NCBI GenBank assembly: GCA_036351255.1
Contig: JAZBOS010000078.1
Coordinates: 1 to 56,097, forward strand
DNA: 56,097 nucleotides
Reading direction: 5' to 3'
DNA from: Bacteroides sp.
Lineage (GTDB): Bacteria > Bacteroidota > Bacteroidia > Bacteroidales > UBA7960
Each line of letters opens with the position of its first letter. Position 1 is the stretch's first letter. Made by a program: the position numbers and the translations under genes. Positions 48,699 to 56,097 of this stretch are shown here, one piece after another. A model generated the notes under the pieces. The model had not been told where the DNA came from and made no database searches. It was given only the letters and a program-made list of their open reading frames with translations.

Positions 48699-50309
48699 TT
48701 ACCGATACTGTATTTTCATTTCATCAAAAGTATCGCTCTGTATCAAATGAACGGCTTTCTGGAAGGCATCGTCCATTTCGGTGGCTACCTGGATGTAGGC
48801 ACTGAAATCGAACAGGTTGCGCGCAACCAGGCCTTTAAGCTGAATCTTAAGATAGGGGAGGGTTTCCGCGAGGTCTTCCTCACCAGGAGTGATGTCCTGT
48901 TTTTCGGCGTAAGCATATAAATCGTTCAGCAGGCGGTCATCCACCTTGAAGTTTTGAATAAATGTATTAACATCGGGGTAGCTTGCCTGGAGCTGGACAC
49001 GGTTGTCGTTGGCATATTCAATACCAAAAGAGTTGATCACCCCCTGGCGGACCAGCCTGGAATAGAACTCAGAAGCCCGGGTAGTGTCGAGGGGGATAAA
49101 TACATCGGGCATGATGCCGCCCCCGCCATATACTTCACGTTTATTGACTTTGGTAAAGTATTTCAGCGAATCGGGAAAGGTAATGTTCTCGGGGCTAACC
49201 AATTCACCCATGCGCAGGCGCTGAGTCAGATCTTCAAAGTATTTGTCATTGCCTTCATCATAAGGCTTCTGGATAGAACGTCCGGTAGGTGTATGATATC
49301 TGGCTGTTGTGAGCCTGATTGCTGAGCCATCGGGCAGGTTAAAGGGTTGCTGCACGAGTCCTTTTCCGAAGGAACGTCGACCTACGATCAACCCGCGGTC
49401 CCAGTCCTGGATGGCGCCGGCGAGGATTTCGCTGGCGGAAGCGCTGCCCTCGTTGATAAGCACCACCAGTTTCCCTTTCTTAAAAGCGCCGCGTGAAGTG
49501 CTGAAACGCTCCTGAACAGGCGCTGCATGGCCTTCCGTATAGACGATCATTTTATTGTCTTCAAGAAACTGATCGCTCAGATCAATAGCCACATCAAGGT
49601 ATCCGCCCGAGTTATAGTTCAGGTCTAGAATCAGGTGTTCCATACCTTGTTTTGAAAGGCCACTCATGGCCTCATAAAACTCGCGCATAGTTGTGCGTGA
49701 GAAACGGTTGAGCTTGATATAGCCAATTCCCGGGGCAGCCATAAAGGAAGCGTCCACAGAGTTAATAGGGATACGATCGCGGGTGATGACGAAGTCAAGA
49801 ATATCGCGGCTGCTGCGACGGAAGATGCCCACCGACACTTTTGAGCCACGCTCGCCCCGCAGCCGGTCCATCACATATTGGTTGTTTACTTCACTACCAG
49901 TAGATTTTTCTCCATCGATGGAAACGATTTTATCGCCAGGCATGATGCCAACCTTTTCGGAAGGACCACCCGGAACAGGGCTGACCACAACAATGGTGTC
50001 GTTAATGATGTTGAACTGAACGCCAATTCCTTCGAAGCTGCCTTGCAGGGGTTCATTGGCCTCCTTCAGCTCTTCGGCCGAAAGATATACGCTGTGGGGA
50101 TCGAGTTCCTTGAGGAGACCCTTGATGGCATCCTCAACAATTTTCTCTTCATCAACAGGCTCAACATAGGCCAGTTTAACGACCTGGAGCACCCGGGCCA
50201 TCTTTTCAAATTGCAGGTTATCGACCTGTCCAAAGGAGGATTGTACGAAAAGCACCAGGAAGGCGGTCAGGATGAGTAAACTCCTGCGGAAAACAAAATG
50301 GAATTTCAT
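48699..50309 (-). CDS. S41 family C-terminal processing protease (CtpA-like)
   Basis: A 536-residue periplasmic protease with a signal peptide (to about 27, SSFGQ). The PDZ domain at about 90-175 (PVPGGPSEKVGIMPGDKI) is followed by the protease core with Ser291 (NEGSASASE) and Lys316 (SFGKGLV) as catalytic dyad. The last 150 residues form the extended C-terminal part seen in Bacteroidota homologues. It removes C-terminal tails from envelope proteins. The gene is alone on the minus strand. Confidence 0.94.
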   Translation of the reverse strand: MKFHFVFRRSLLILTAFLVLFVQSSFGQVDNLQFEKMARVLQVVKLAYVEPVDEEKIVEDAIKGLLKELDPHSVYLSAEELKEANEPLQGSFEGIGVQFNIINDTIVVVSPVPGGPSEKVGIMPGDKIVSIDGEKSTGSEVNNQYVMDRLRGERGSKVSVGIFRRSSRDILDFVITRDRIPINSVDASFMAAPGIGYIKLNRFSRTTMREFYEAMSGLSKQGMEHLILDLNYNSGGYLDVAIDLSDQFLEDNKMIVYTEGHAAPVQERFSTSRGAFKKGKLVVLINEGSASASEILAGAIQDWDRGLIVGRRSFGKGLVQQPFNLPDGSAIRLTTARYHTPTGRSIQKPYDEGNDKYFEDLTQRLRMGELVSPENITFPDSLKYFTKVNKREVYGGGGIMPDVFIPLDTTRASEFYSRLVRQGVINSFGIEYANDNRVQLQASYPDVNTFIQNFKVDDRLLNDLYAYAEKQDITPGEEDLAETLPYLKIQLKGLVARNLFDFSAYIQVATEMDDAFQKAVHLIQSDTFDEMKIQYR

Positions 50310-50584
50310 TCTATGTGGGTATTTAATAACAAAATCGGTTGGTTGCAGATAATATTATCTATAGCAAAAATTAAACCAAATTAACCCTTCTATTGTTTAA
50401 AAGAATTAAGATGATCAAGGACGCAAAAGGCATTCTCAACAAGAGAGGCCGTTTGCAAGGCTTCAAATTTAAGGGTTTTCATCCCAAAAAGCCCAATAAA
50501 ATTTAAAAACCTTTGTCTATCCTTTGTTTCAGAATGGCAATGTCCTTACATTTGATTCTCATTTCATCCAAAAGCTGAAGCGAC

Positions 50585-51364
50585 TTGAATGATTTCCTGC
50601 TCCATAGCGATGCCCACAAACATGAGAAAAACCGCCTGCTGCGAAGCATGGTAATTCCTCTGGCCTTTGTGGTAGTGATGTGGATTGTCAAGTCTGTAGA
50701 GATTTTTTTTGATTTTGACTTTTCACGTTTTGGTATTTTCCCCCTGGAAGCCAGGGGATTGCCGGGTATCTTGCTGTCACCATTCATTCACGGCGACCTG
50801 AAACACCTGTTGAATAACTCCATCCCCATCCTCATTCTGGGTACCACGCTGTTTTATTTTTACCGTGAGGTAGCTAAAACCGTTCTGGTACTATCAGCCA
50901 TAATTACCGGGGCCTGGGTTTGGGTGTTTGCGCGCGATGCCTGGCACATCGGGGCCAGCGGCGTGGTTTACAGCCTGGCCGCTTTTCTTTTTGTCAGCGG
51001 GGTGATCAGGCGTCACCCAAGGCTGATGGCCATATCGCTGCTTGTGGTGTTCCTTTACGGAAGCATGGTATGGGGCCTGTTCCCCATTCGCGAGCGCGTC
51101 TCCTGGGAGTCACACCTGATGGGCTCGATTTCGGGACTTATCCTCGCCTTGCACTTCAAACAATACGGCCCCCAGCGCAAACGATATGACTGGGAAATGG
51201 AAGAAGAGGAAGAAGAACCTGGTGATGACTTCGCCGAAAGGGTCATCCGCTCGCTGGAGGAAGACAACAGCAGCCCTCCCGGTGAACCTGGCCGTTTCTC
51301 AACAGATCCAAACATTAAATACACATTCAAACCAAAGGATAAACCGGACGAAGCAAAGGATTAG
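50585..51364 (+). CDS. Rhomboid family intramembrane serine protease (second copy)
   Basis: A 259-residue rhomboid with Ser125 (WHIGASGVVYS) and His177 (WESHLMGSISG), and helix-2 motif HGDLKHLLNNS. A charged cytoplasmic tail of 70 residues (EEEEEEPGDD onward) follows the last helix. The only start before the first helix is TTG 50585; an ATG at 50648 would begin right at the helix. It differs clearly from the rhomboid at 47292, so the two are not recent duplicates. Substrates unknown. Confidence 0.9.
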   Translation: MNDFLLHSDAHKHEKNRLLRSMVIPLAFVVVMWIVKSVEIFFDFDFSRFGIFPLEARGLPGILLSPFIHGDLKHLLNNSIPILILGTTLFYFYREVAKTVLVLSAIITGAWVWVFARDAWHIGASGVVYSLAAFLFVSGVIRRHPRLMAISLLVVFLYGSMVWGLFPIRERVSWESHLMGSISGLILALHFKQYGPQRKRYDWEMEEEEEEPGDDFAERVIRSLEEDNSSPPGEPGRFSTDPNIKYTFKPKDKPDEAKD

Positions 51365-51448
51365 GGATTAGGGTTCATGGATTAATGGAACAGGTATAAG
51401 GTTGTGGTGTAATCAGAATCCTGGATCTTTGAACCTTAAACTTTTAAC

Positions 51449-51892
51449 TTAAACATTTCGTTCCATTTCACGTTGCACGTCTTTTTTCTTCAGGGTTTCG
51501 CGCTTGTCGTATAGCTTTTTCCCTTTCCCCAAGGCGATTTCGAGTTTTGCCAGGCCGCGTTCATTAATGAAAAAGAAGGTTGGGATCAGAGTCAGGCCTT
51601 TTTCGGCCAGTTTGGTTTTGAGTTTGCGGAGTTCGCGGGCGGTGAGCAAAAGCTTGCGGTCGCGTTTGGGCTCGTGGTTATTGTAGGTGCCGTATTCATA
51701 TTCGGCAATGTGCATATTCTTCACAAACAGTTCATCGCCCATAAAGGCACAATAGGCCTCATTGATGCTGGCCTTGCCGGCCCGAAGCGATTTGATTTCG
51801 GTACCCGTCAGCACAATGCCAGCTGTGAACTTCTCCAGAAGGAAATATTCAAAGCCTGCCTTTTTGTTCTTTATGTTGATTTTTCCGGCCAT
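51449..51892 (-). CDS. smpB: SsrA-binding protein SmpB
   Basis: A 147-residue RNA-binding protein that delivers tmRNA to stalled ribosomes. Typical segments are [37 protein letters not shown] and the basic tail [13 protein letters not shown]. Its start is the ATG at 51892 rather than 51910, because the promoter element at 51908-51915 overlaps the longer start. tmRNA itself is not in the window. Confidence 0.97.
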   Translation of the reverse strand: MAGKINIKNKKAGFEYFLLEKFTAGIVLTGTEIKSLRAGKASINEAYCAFMGDELFVKNMHIAEYEYGTYNNHEPKRDRKLLLTARELRKLKTKLAEKGLTLIPTFFFINERGLAKLEIALGKGKKLYDKRETLKKKDVQREMERNV

Positions 51893-51907
51893 AGGCAGAT
51901 AGGAAGG

Positions 51908-51915
51908 CAAAATTA
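51908..51915 (-). promoter_or_regulatory. -7 promoter element for smpB
   Basis: TAATTTTG on the minus strand matches TAnnTTTG, with a TTTG 15 bp further upstream (51934-51931). The transcript would begin near 51901, 9 nt before the ATG at 51892. Confidence 0.5.
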
Positions 51916-51982
51916 CAATAATTCAGGAAGCAAATGACCGGCAGTCATAAACAATGTTCTTCCTGTCTTTTTTCCAAAGGGC

Positions 51983-52013
51983 AAAAAAAAGGGAGGCACA
52001 ATGCCTCCCTTTT
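51983..52013 (-). terminator. Rho-independent terminator of the T9SS protein gene
   Basis: On the minus strand AAAAGGGAGGCA pairs with TGCCTCCCTTTT across a 3-nt loop (12-bp stem) and is followed by further T residues, 27 nt after the stop codon. A textbook intrinsic terminator. Confidence 0.85.
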
Positions 52014-52040
52014 CCTATGACTATGAAGAGAAAATTACTT

Positions 52041-55000
52041 TTATTGTCCTGTTACCTGCATGCGATGGGTAGAAATACCTTTGGGATAAAACACCCTGAT
52101 CATATACATCCCGTTTTCCATTCCAGCTACATTAAATTCAGCCTTTTGATCATTGACTTCCTTTGAATAAAAGGTTTGCCCGAGCATATTGATGACCTCA
52201 AATCTTATCATTTTTTCGAGGGCAGCGATATAAACGGTATTCCTGGCCGGGTTGGGGTAAATGCTGATTCCGGCAAAAGCAGGATCCTCCACTGAAGTAT
52301 TATCGGGTTCTATTTCAAGGTCTACCGGGATGATAACCAAAGGATTATCCACATCATTGCTTGAGATCCTGATGTTAGCCGTGTAGGTTCCGGATTCAAG
52401 CCCTGATGCATCAAAGGAAAGGGTCATGTCTGATGCATTGCTTTCTTCGATAATTCCATGATTGCCATCCATCGTAAGCCAGTTCATTCCATTGAAATCT
52501 AGCCCTGCACGAATATTCCAGTTCCCTTCCAGGCCATAATCGGAGAGGTGCTCCCAGTTGGCCCCATCAGATGATAACCAGTTGCCTTCTATTACCGTGG
52601 GTCCACCGTCAATGCCTAAAATGAAGGTACCAGCTTCATTGGTGATCTCAAATCCTATCCAGAGATCTGCTCCTGAAATTTCAACAGGGGAGTCCAGGAC
52701 GATGGTGTTCCAGCTGTTACCTGCGGGTTCAAACACTTGATCATAGATAATCTGGCCTGGAACAGTGGTGGTTCCGGCATCCCAAACAAGCAGTTTCAGG
52801 CTGGTGGGGATGTCGTTGATAAAAGCTTCCACCGACTGAAGGGTATAGTTCTCAAACGGAGCTATCATATCCGTTGGGAAGCGGATTGCCGTATAAAAGG
52901 TTCCTCCGTCAATCAATCCAATGGCATCAAAATTATCCCCGTCGTAATGCAACATAAGGTTTTTGTTTGTTTCATTCTTATTCAAATTGCCGGCAACACC
53001 TGTTCCTTTTTTACCCAGCATCAGGTCTCCCGAAAAATAAGGCTCACCCTGAGGCGAGTACCTGTACTTCGGCTCACTGGCTGTGTATTGCACCAGGGCA
53101 TTGAAGGAAAGCATTCCAGTCCCGACATTGCTTACAGTTATGTTTTGTGTGGACGAACCTTCTATTTCAAGTGTTTCTGATAATTGCATAGGAAAAACCT
53201 GGATGGTTGGCTTTCCGGGGTTTAAATTCAGTACGAAACTTATCCATTCGCCTGATGGCAACTCGGCTGCTCCAATGAATACATTCCCATCAGGAGTAAC
53301 ATCATTGATGCTGAAGAAGATCCAATCGGAAGCCTCAAACCAGCCCCTGCTCTCAACATATTCATTGAACGTTTGCATAAACCCATCGGGGTGGCGTACG
53401 AATGCCCTCCTAAGGTCTGGGGATGGCGGAAAACCTTCGGCGGTGTAACCGAATATGGTCCCATCCTCCAGAACAACCATGGGACTGATGCTACCCAGAT
53501 TCAAGGTATTTTCAAAAAGAGTTACACCTTCAGCAGGCGACCAGAGGAATCCACCCATTCCAATAGCACCTGTTACAAAGTTACCGCTGGCAGAGGCGCC
53601 AAAACTTTCCCCGTATTGCGCATTATCAATAAAGATCATCTCATCGTTGAACCAGATCACGGGGGTCCTGGTCCAGTTGGGCTCAGCCCAGCCATAAATT
53701 ACGCTCCCGTCGCCACTGATTCCATTGGCCCGGGTATTATACTCAACTGAAGGTTCAAGCGCCTGATAGCCTTCCTCTTCAGTCCATTTGAAAGCCCTTA
53801 CAGTCCAGTCGGCGTACCACTGCATTCCCACAACGGTTTCAAAATCATGGGTTGCCCCATACGCACTGTTATAATAAGAGCCAAAGAATTCAGGCACTTC
53901 AGGGTTCATTCCCAGAAATTCCCACTGCTGGGATTCCTTTTTCCAAAAGCCGGCCGTGCTTACATCCATGCCCTCAAAGTCAAACTCAGTGTTATAGGTC
54001 CCCACAACAAGCCCATTGTCAGTCACATCCTGGGCTTCACCTGAAAAGTCAACCGTTGACCCAAACAGGGTCCACAAATAGCTGTTAAGTCCACCAAACT
54101 GGCTTCCTGTAACATACATCCCATCGGATGAAATGGCCGTGGGGAAAGTATATTCGGGGTAGATGATGGTAAAGTTGACCGCTTGGGCCTCCCTCACATC
54201 AATGGTTACTACCACGGTCGTCTCTGGATTCAATGGGTCATTGCTGGTAATGTTCAGATTCGCTTGGTATATGCCAAGTTCGAGGCCGGCAGCATCGAAG
54301 GCCAATGAAATATCCAGGGAGGAAAAGGTTCCAATACTTCCGTTCATCGGGTCAACACTCAGCCAGCCCTCACCATCCAGGTATTCTGTTTCTATATCGA
54401 AGGTAAGATCCAAAATTCCATCGTTAATGACCTTAAAGGATTTATTTCCAGACCCGTTAAAACCAACAGTCTGATTTATGGCCAAGGTGCTGACATTAAA
54501 TACGGGTGAGTCATCCACTTCCAAGCCCAGTTCAATATCGTCAATTACCCAATAATGAGCATACTCCCCTTCATACCTGAATGCTATATAAATATCCTGT
54601 CCAGCAAACGCTTCAATGTTTATAAAATGCTGAACCCAGGTTTCTGTTACTTCCTCAACAGTCCAAACCTCAACAAAATCTCCATCAATAGGGTTTCCAC
54701 TACCGGTACTGATAAGTACGCTGTTCTTAGCATAATATGCGGCATCGCCAACCATACTCCAAAACGAGAGGTAGAAGAAACCCTCTTCAGGCACGGTTAT
54801 TTGAGGTGCTACCAGCCAGCCATCCTGCAGGGTCCATCCAAATCCATGATAGGCAGAATATTGCCCGCCAGGGGTGGTGTTAAACCAACTCAGGGCCCAT
54901 TCGGTTTCGTCTCCATCAGTATTAAAATTTGACCATCCGATTGGAGGGAAATTCTCGCTTTCAAAACTCTCAACATATGGGTAAACGTTTACATCTACCA

Positions 55001-55934
55001 CATCCATCGTTACCAATAAGGTAGCCATTGGATTCACAGGATCGTTAGAAGCAATGTTCAGGTTTGCCTGGTAAGTTCCGGGGGCAAGGCCAGCTGCATC
55101 AAAATTAATGGAAACGGTATCTTGCCATTGTGAACTCACACTCCCGCTAATAGGGTCAACCGTAAGCCAACCATCCGAATTTAAATACTCAACCTCAACA
55201 TCATACGTGAGATCAAGAATACCTTGGTTACTTATCATAAAGGATTTTGAGCCCATCCCATTTATTCCCAGCGCCTGGCTAATCTCAAGAGTGCTTAGGT
55301 TTATTAAGGGCGAATCATCAACTAATGCCACATCATCCACATACCAGGTATGCCCCCAGGTATCTCCCTCATATCTGAAAGCGATGTAAATCTCCTGACC
55401 CACGTATTCCTCGAGATCAATAAAGTAATGAGCCCACATCCATCCATCATTCGAGATCCCTGCCCATTTTTCAACGTAATCACCGTCAGCCGGATCGGGG
55501 CTACCTGTGCTGACCAGCACGCTGTTCTTCTTGTACGACCAGCTATTGCCCAAAAAACTCCAGAATGAAAGATGGTGAAATCCATCGGAGGTAATGCTGA
55601 TTTGGGAGGTCACCAACCAGTTGTCTACCGACGGTTCTTCCGAAGTACTGTTATGATATGCCGATTGGGTTCCTCCCGGGGTATTGTTTTGCCAATAGTC
55701 AAGTGTCCAGTTCTGTGCAACATCAAGCTGGCTGTATATAGTCCAGCCTTCGGGAGGAAAAGCTTCGCCTTCAAAATCTTCAGAAAAAGGATAATCCCTT
55801 GTTTCAGTTAGTGGTTCTAATGACTTGCCTCCTTCATTCTTCAACAAAAGAGGAAATGCACTCGTTGAAATTGGCAGCAACAGAATTAGTGATACAATCG
55901 CTAAGACTGTTTTCGTTGTAAGGTTTTTAAGCAT
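52041..55934 (-). CDS. Large T9SS-secreted protein with adhesin-like and propeller-like domains
   Basis: A 1297-residue secreted protein. Signal peptide to about 27. Two cleaved-adhesin/MAM-like beta modules (about 45-215 and 315-480; FSEDFEGEAFPPEGW, FESENFPPIGW) each followed by an Ig-like module with GLAPGTYQANLNIASNDP or GLELGIYQANLNITSNDP. Residues about 600-900 contain repeated DG-(V/M)-V-G units (AISSDGMYVTGS, VTDNGLVVGT, ISGDGSVIYGW, VTPDGNVFIGA) like HAF-type propeller repeats. Another adhesin-like part follows, and a T9SS sorting domain (1222-1297, IYPNPARN to VTGQ) ends it. It probably binds or processes external polymers or surfaces; no catalytic motif is recognised. No clear promoter was found upstream. 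Confidence 0.88.
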   Translation of the reverse strand: MLKNLTTKTVLAIVSLILLLPISTSAFPLLLKNEGGKSLEPLTETRDYPFSEDFEGEAFPPEGWTIYSQLDVAQNWTLDYWQNNTPGGTQSAYHNSTSEEPSVDNWLVTSQISITSDGFHHLSFWSFLGNSWSYKKNSVLVSTGSPDPADGDYVEKWAGISNDGWMWAHYFIDLEEYVGQEIYIAFRYEGDTWGHTWYVDDVALVDDSPLINLSTLEISQALGINGMGSKSFMISNQGILDLTYDVEVEYLNSDGWLTVDPISGSVSSQWQDTVSINFDAAGLAPGTYQANLNIASNDPVNPMATLLVTMDVVDVNVYPYVESFESENFPPIGWSNFNTDGDETEWALSWFNTTPGGQYSAYHGFGWTLQDGWLVAPQITVPEEGFFYLSFWSMVGDAAYYAKNSVLISTGSGNPIDGDFVEVWTVEEVTETWVQHFINIEAFAGQDIYIAFRYEGEYAHYWVIDDIELGLEVDDSPVFNVSTLAINQTVGFNGSGNKSFKVINDGILDLTFDIETEYLDGEGWLSVDPMNGSIGTFSSLDISLAFDAAGLELGIYQANLNITSNDPLNPETTVVVTIDVREAQAVNFTIIYPEYTFPTAISSDGMYVTGSQFGGLNSYLWTLFGSTVDFSGEAQDVTDNGLVVGTYNTEFDFEGMDVSTAGFWKKESQQWEFLGMNPEVPEFFGSYYNSAYGATHDFETVVGMQWYADWTVRAFKWTEEEGYQALEPSVEYNTRANGISGDGSVIYGWAEPNWTRTPVIWFNDEMIFIDNAQYGESFGASASGNFVTGAIGMGGFLWSPAEGVTLFENTLNLGSISPMVVLEDGTIFGYTAEGFPPSPDLRRAFVRHPDGFMQTFNEYVESRGWFEASDWIFFSINDVTPDGNVFIGAAELPSGEWISFVLNLNPGKPTIQVFPMQLSETLEIEGSSTQNITVSNVGTGMLSFNALVQYTASEPKYRYSPQGEPYFSGDLMLGKKGTGVAGNLNKNETNKNLMLHYDGDNFDAIGLIDGGTFYTAIRFPTDMIAPFENYTLQSVEAFINDIPTSLKLLVWDAGTTTVPGQIIYDQVFEPAGNSWNTIVLDSPVEISGADLWIGFEITNEAGTFILGIDGGPTVIEGNWLSSDGANWEHLSDYGLEGNWNIRAGLDFNGMNWLTMDGNHGIIEESNASDMTLSFDASGLESGTYTANIRISSNDVDNPLVIIPVDLEIEPDNTSVEDPAFAGISIYPNPARNTVYIAALEKMIRFEVINMLGQTFYSKEVNDQKAEFNVAGMENGMYMIRVFYPKGISTHRMQVTGQ

Positions 55935-56097
55935 GATAAATGGTTTAAGATTTGGTTTAAAAGGTCAAATGGTTGTTGGTTTTAATTCATGTTTGTTTTG
56001 TCAAAAATCCCTGAAAGCATTCAATTAATAATTCTGATAAAAAAACAACTTTATAAGGACCGGTTTTTATCATCATTCAGTTCAGGTTATTCTTCCA

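Noticed and set aside
51361..51400. GGATTAGGGATTAGGG telomere-like repeat after the second rhomboid gene
   Set aside because: Only two to three imperfect units in a non-coding tail; most likely simple sequence.

Overview
This window looks like a chromosomal segment from a Bacteroidota bacterium, most likely an anaerobic, H2-metabolising member of the Bacteroidales. The evidence is two proteins with type IX secretion C-terminal sorting domains, many lipoproteins, near absence of Shine-Dalgarno sequences, repeated TAnnTTTG -7 promoter elements, and a gene set (GmhA/GmhB, Lgt, RibD/RibF, Dxs, HydABC) typical of that phylum. No rRNA, CRISPR array, prophage or insertion sequence was seen.

Layout. 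1-420: a tRNA-Arg(ACG) gene, its terminator, a small GIY-YIG nuclease gene, and a tRNA-like fragment joined to a GC-rich palindrome. 476-5289: a MATE exporter, divergent from two glycosyltransferases and the heptose genes gmhA and gmhB (cell-surface glycan synthesis). 5314-8610: a MORN-type (YwqK-like) secreted protein, a lipoprotein and a T9SS-sorted subtilase. 8611-9437: a long AT-rich region full of TGTAAA/TGTAAT palindromes in front of an XRE-type regulator. 9996-15160: ndk, an NrnA-type phosphoesterase, three consecutive FKBP lipoproteins with one, two and three FKBP units, and lgt. 15168-20774 (minus): dnaA followed by an LMW tyrosine phosphatase, a Thr/Ser dehydratase-like enzyme and an RsmI-like methylase, plus a 5'-nucleotidase split into two genes. 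21015-26528 (minus): YigZ, an EamA transporter, ribD and a large hybrid histidine kinase.

26810-43182 is the most interesting part: a hydrogen-metabolism and hydrogen-sensing locus. On the plus strand are hydC/hydB/hydA (NuoE-, NuoF- and [FeFe]-hydrogenase-like subunits), then a hydrogenase-fold protein fused to a histidine kinase, a stand-alone receiver, a receiver-kinase hybrid and the NADH sensor Rex. Divergent from it are a [2Fe-2S] protein, a second hydrogenase-like protein with a PAS domain and unusual H-cluster ligands, and a SpoIIE-type phosphatase. A Rex-like operator sits at the predicted start site of the hydC operon. Further downstream are ribF, a PhnP-like metallo-hydrolase, the H-cluster maturase hydG, two tandem TM1266-family genes and an Rrf2 regulator. 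HydE and HydF are not in the window. The reading I favour is that the enzyme makes or uses H2 with NAD(H) and ferredoxin, while two hydrogenase-derived sensors report H2 or redox state to two different outputs (phosphorelay and PP2C-like phosphatase), with Rex adding the NADH/NAD+ signal.

43303-56097: dxs, a ZIP metal transporter, an intergenic perfect 56-bp palindrome, a PabC-like aminotransferase, two rhomboid proteases, a HAD phosphatase, a CtpA-type protease, smpB and a 1297-residue multidomain T9SS-secreted protein.
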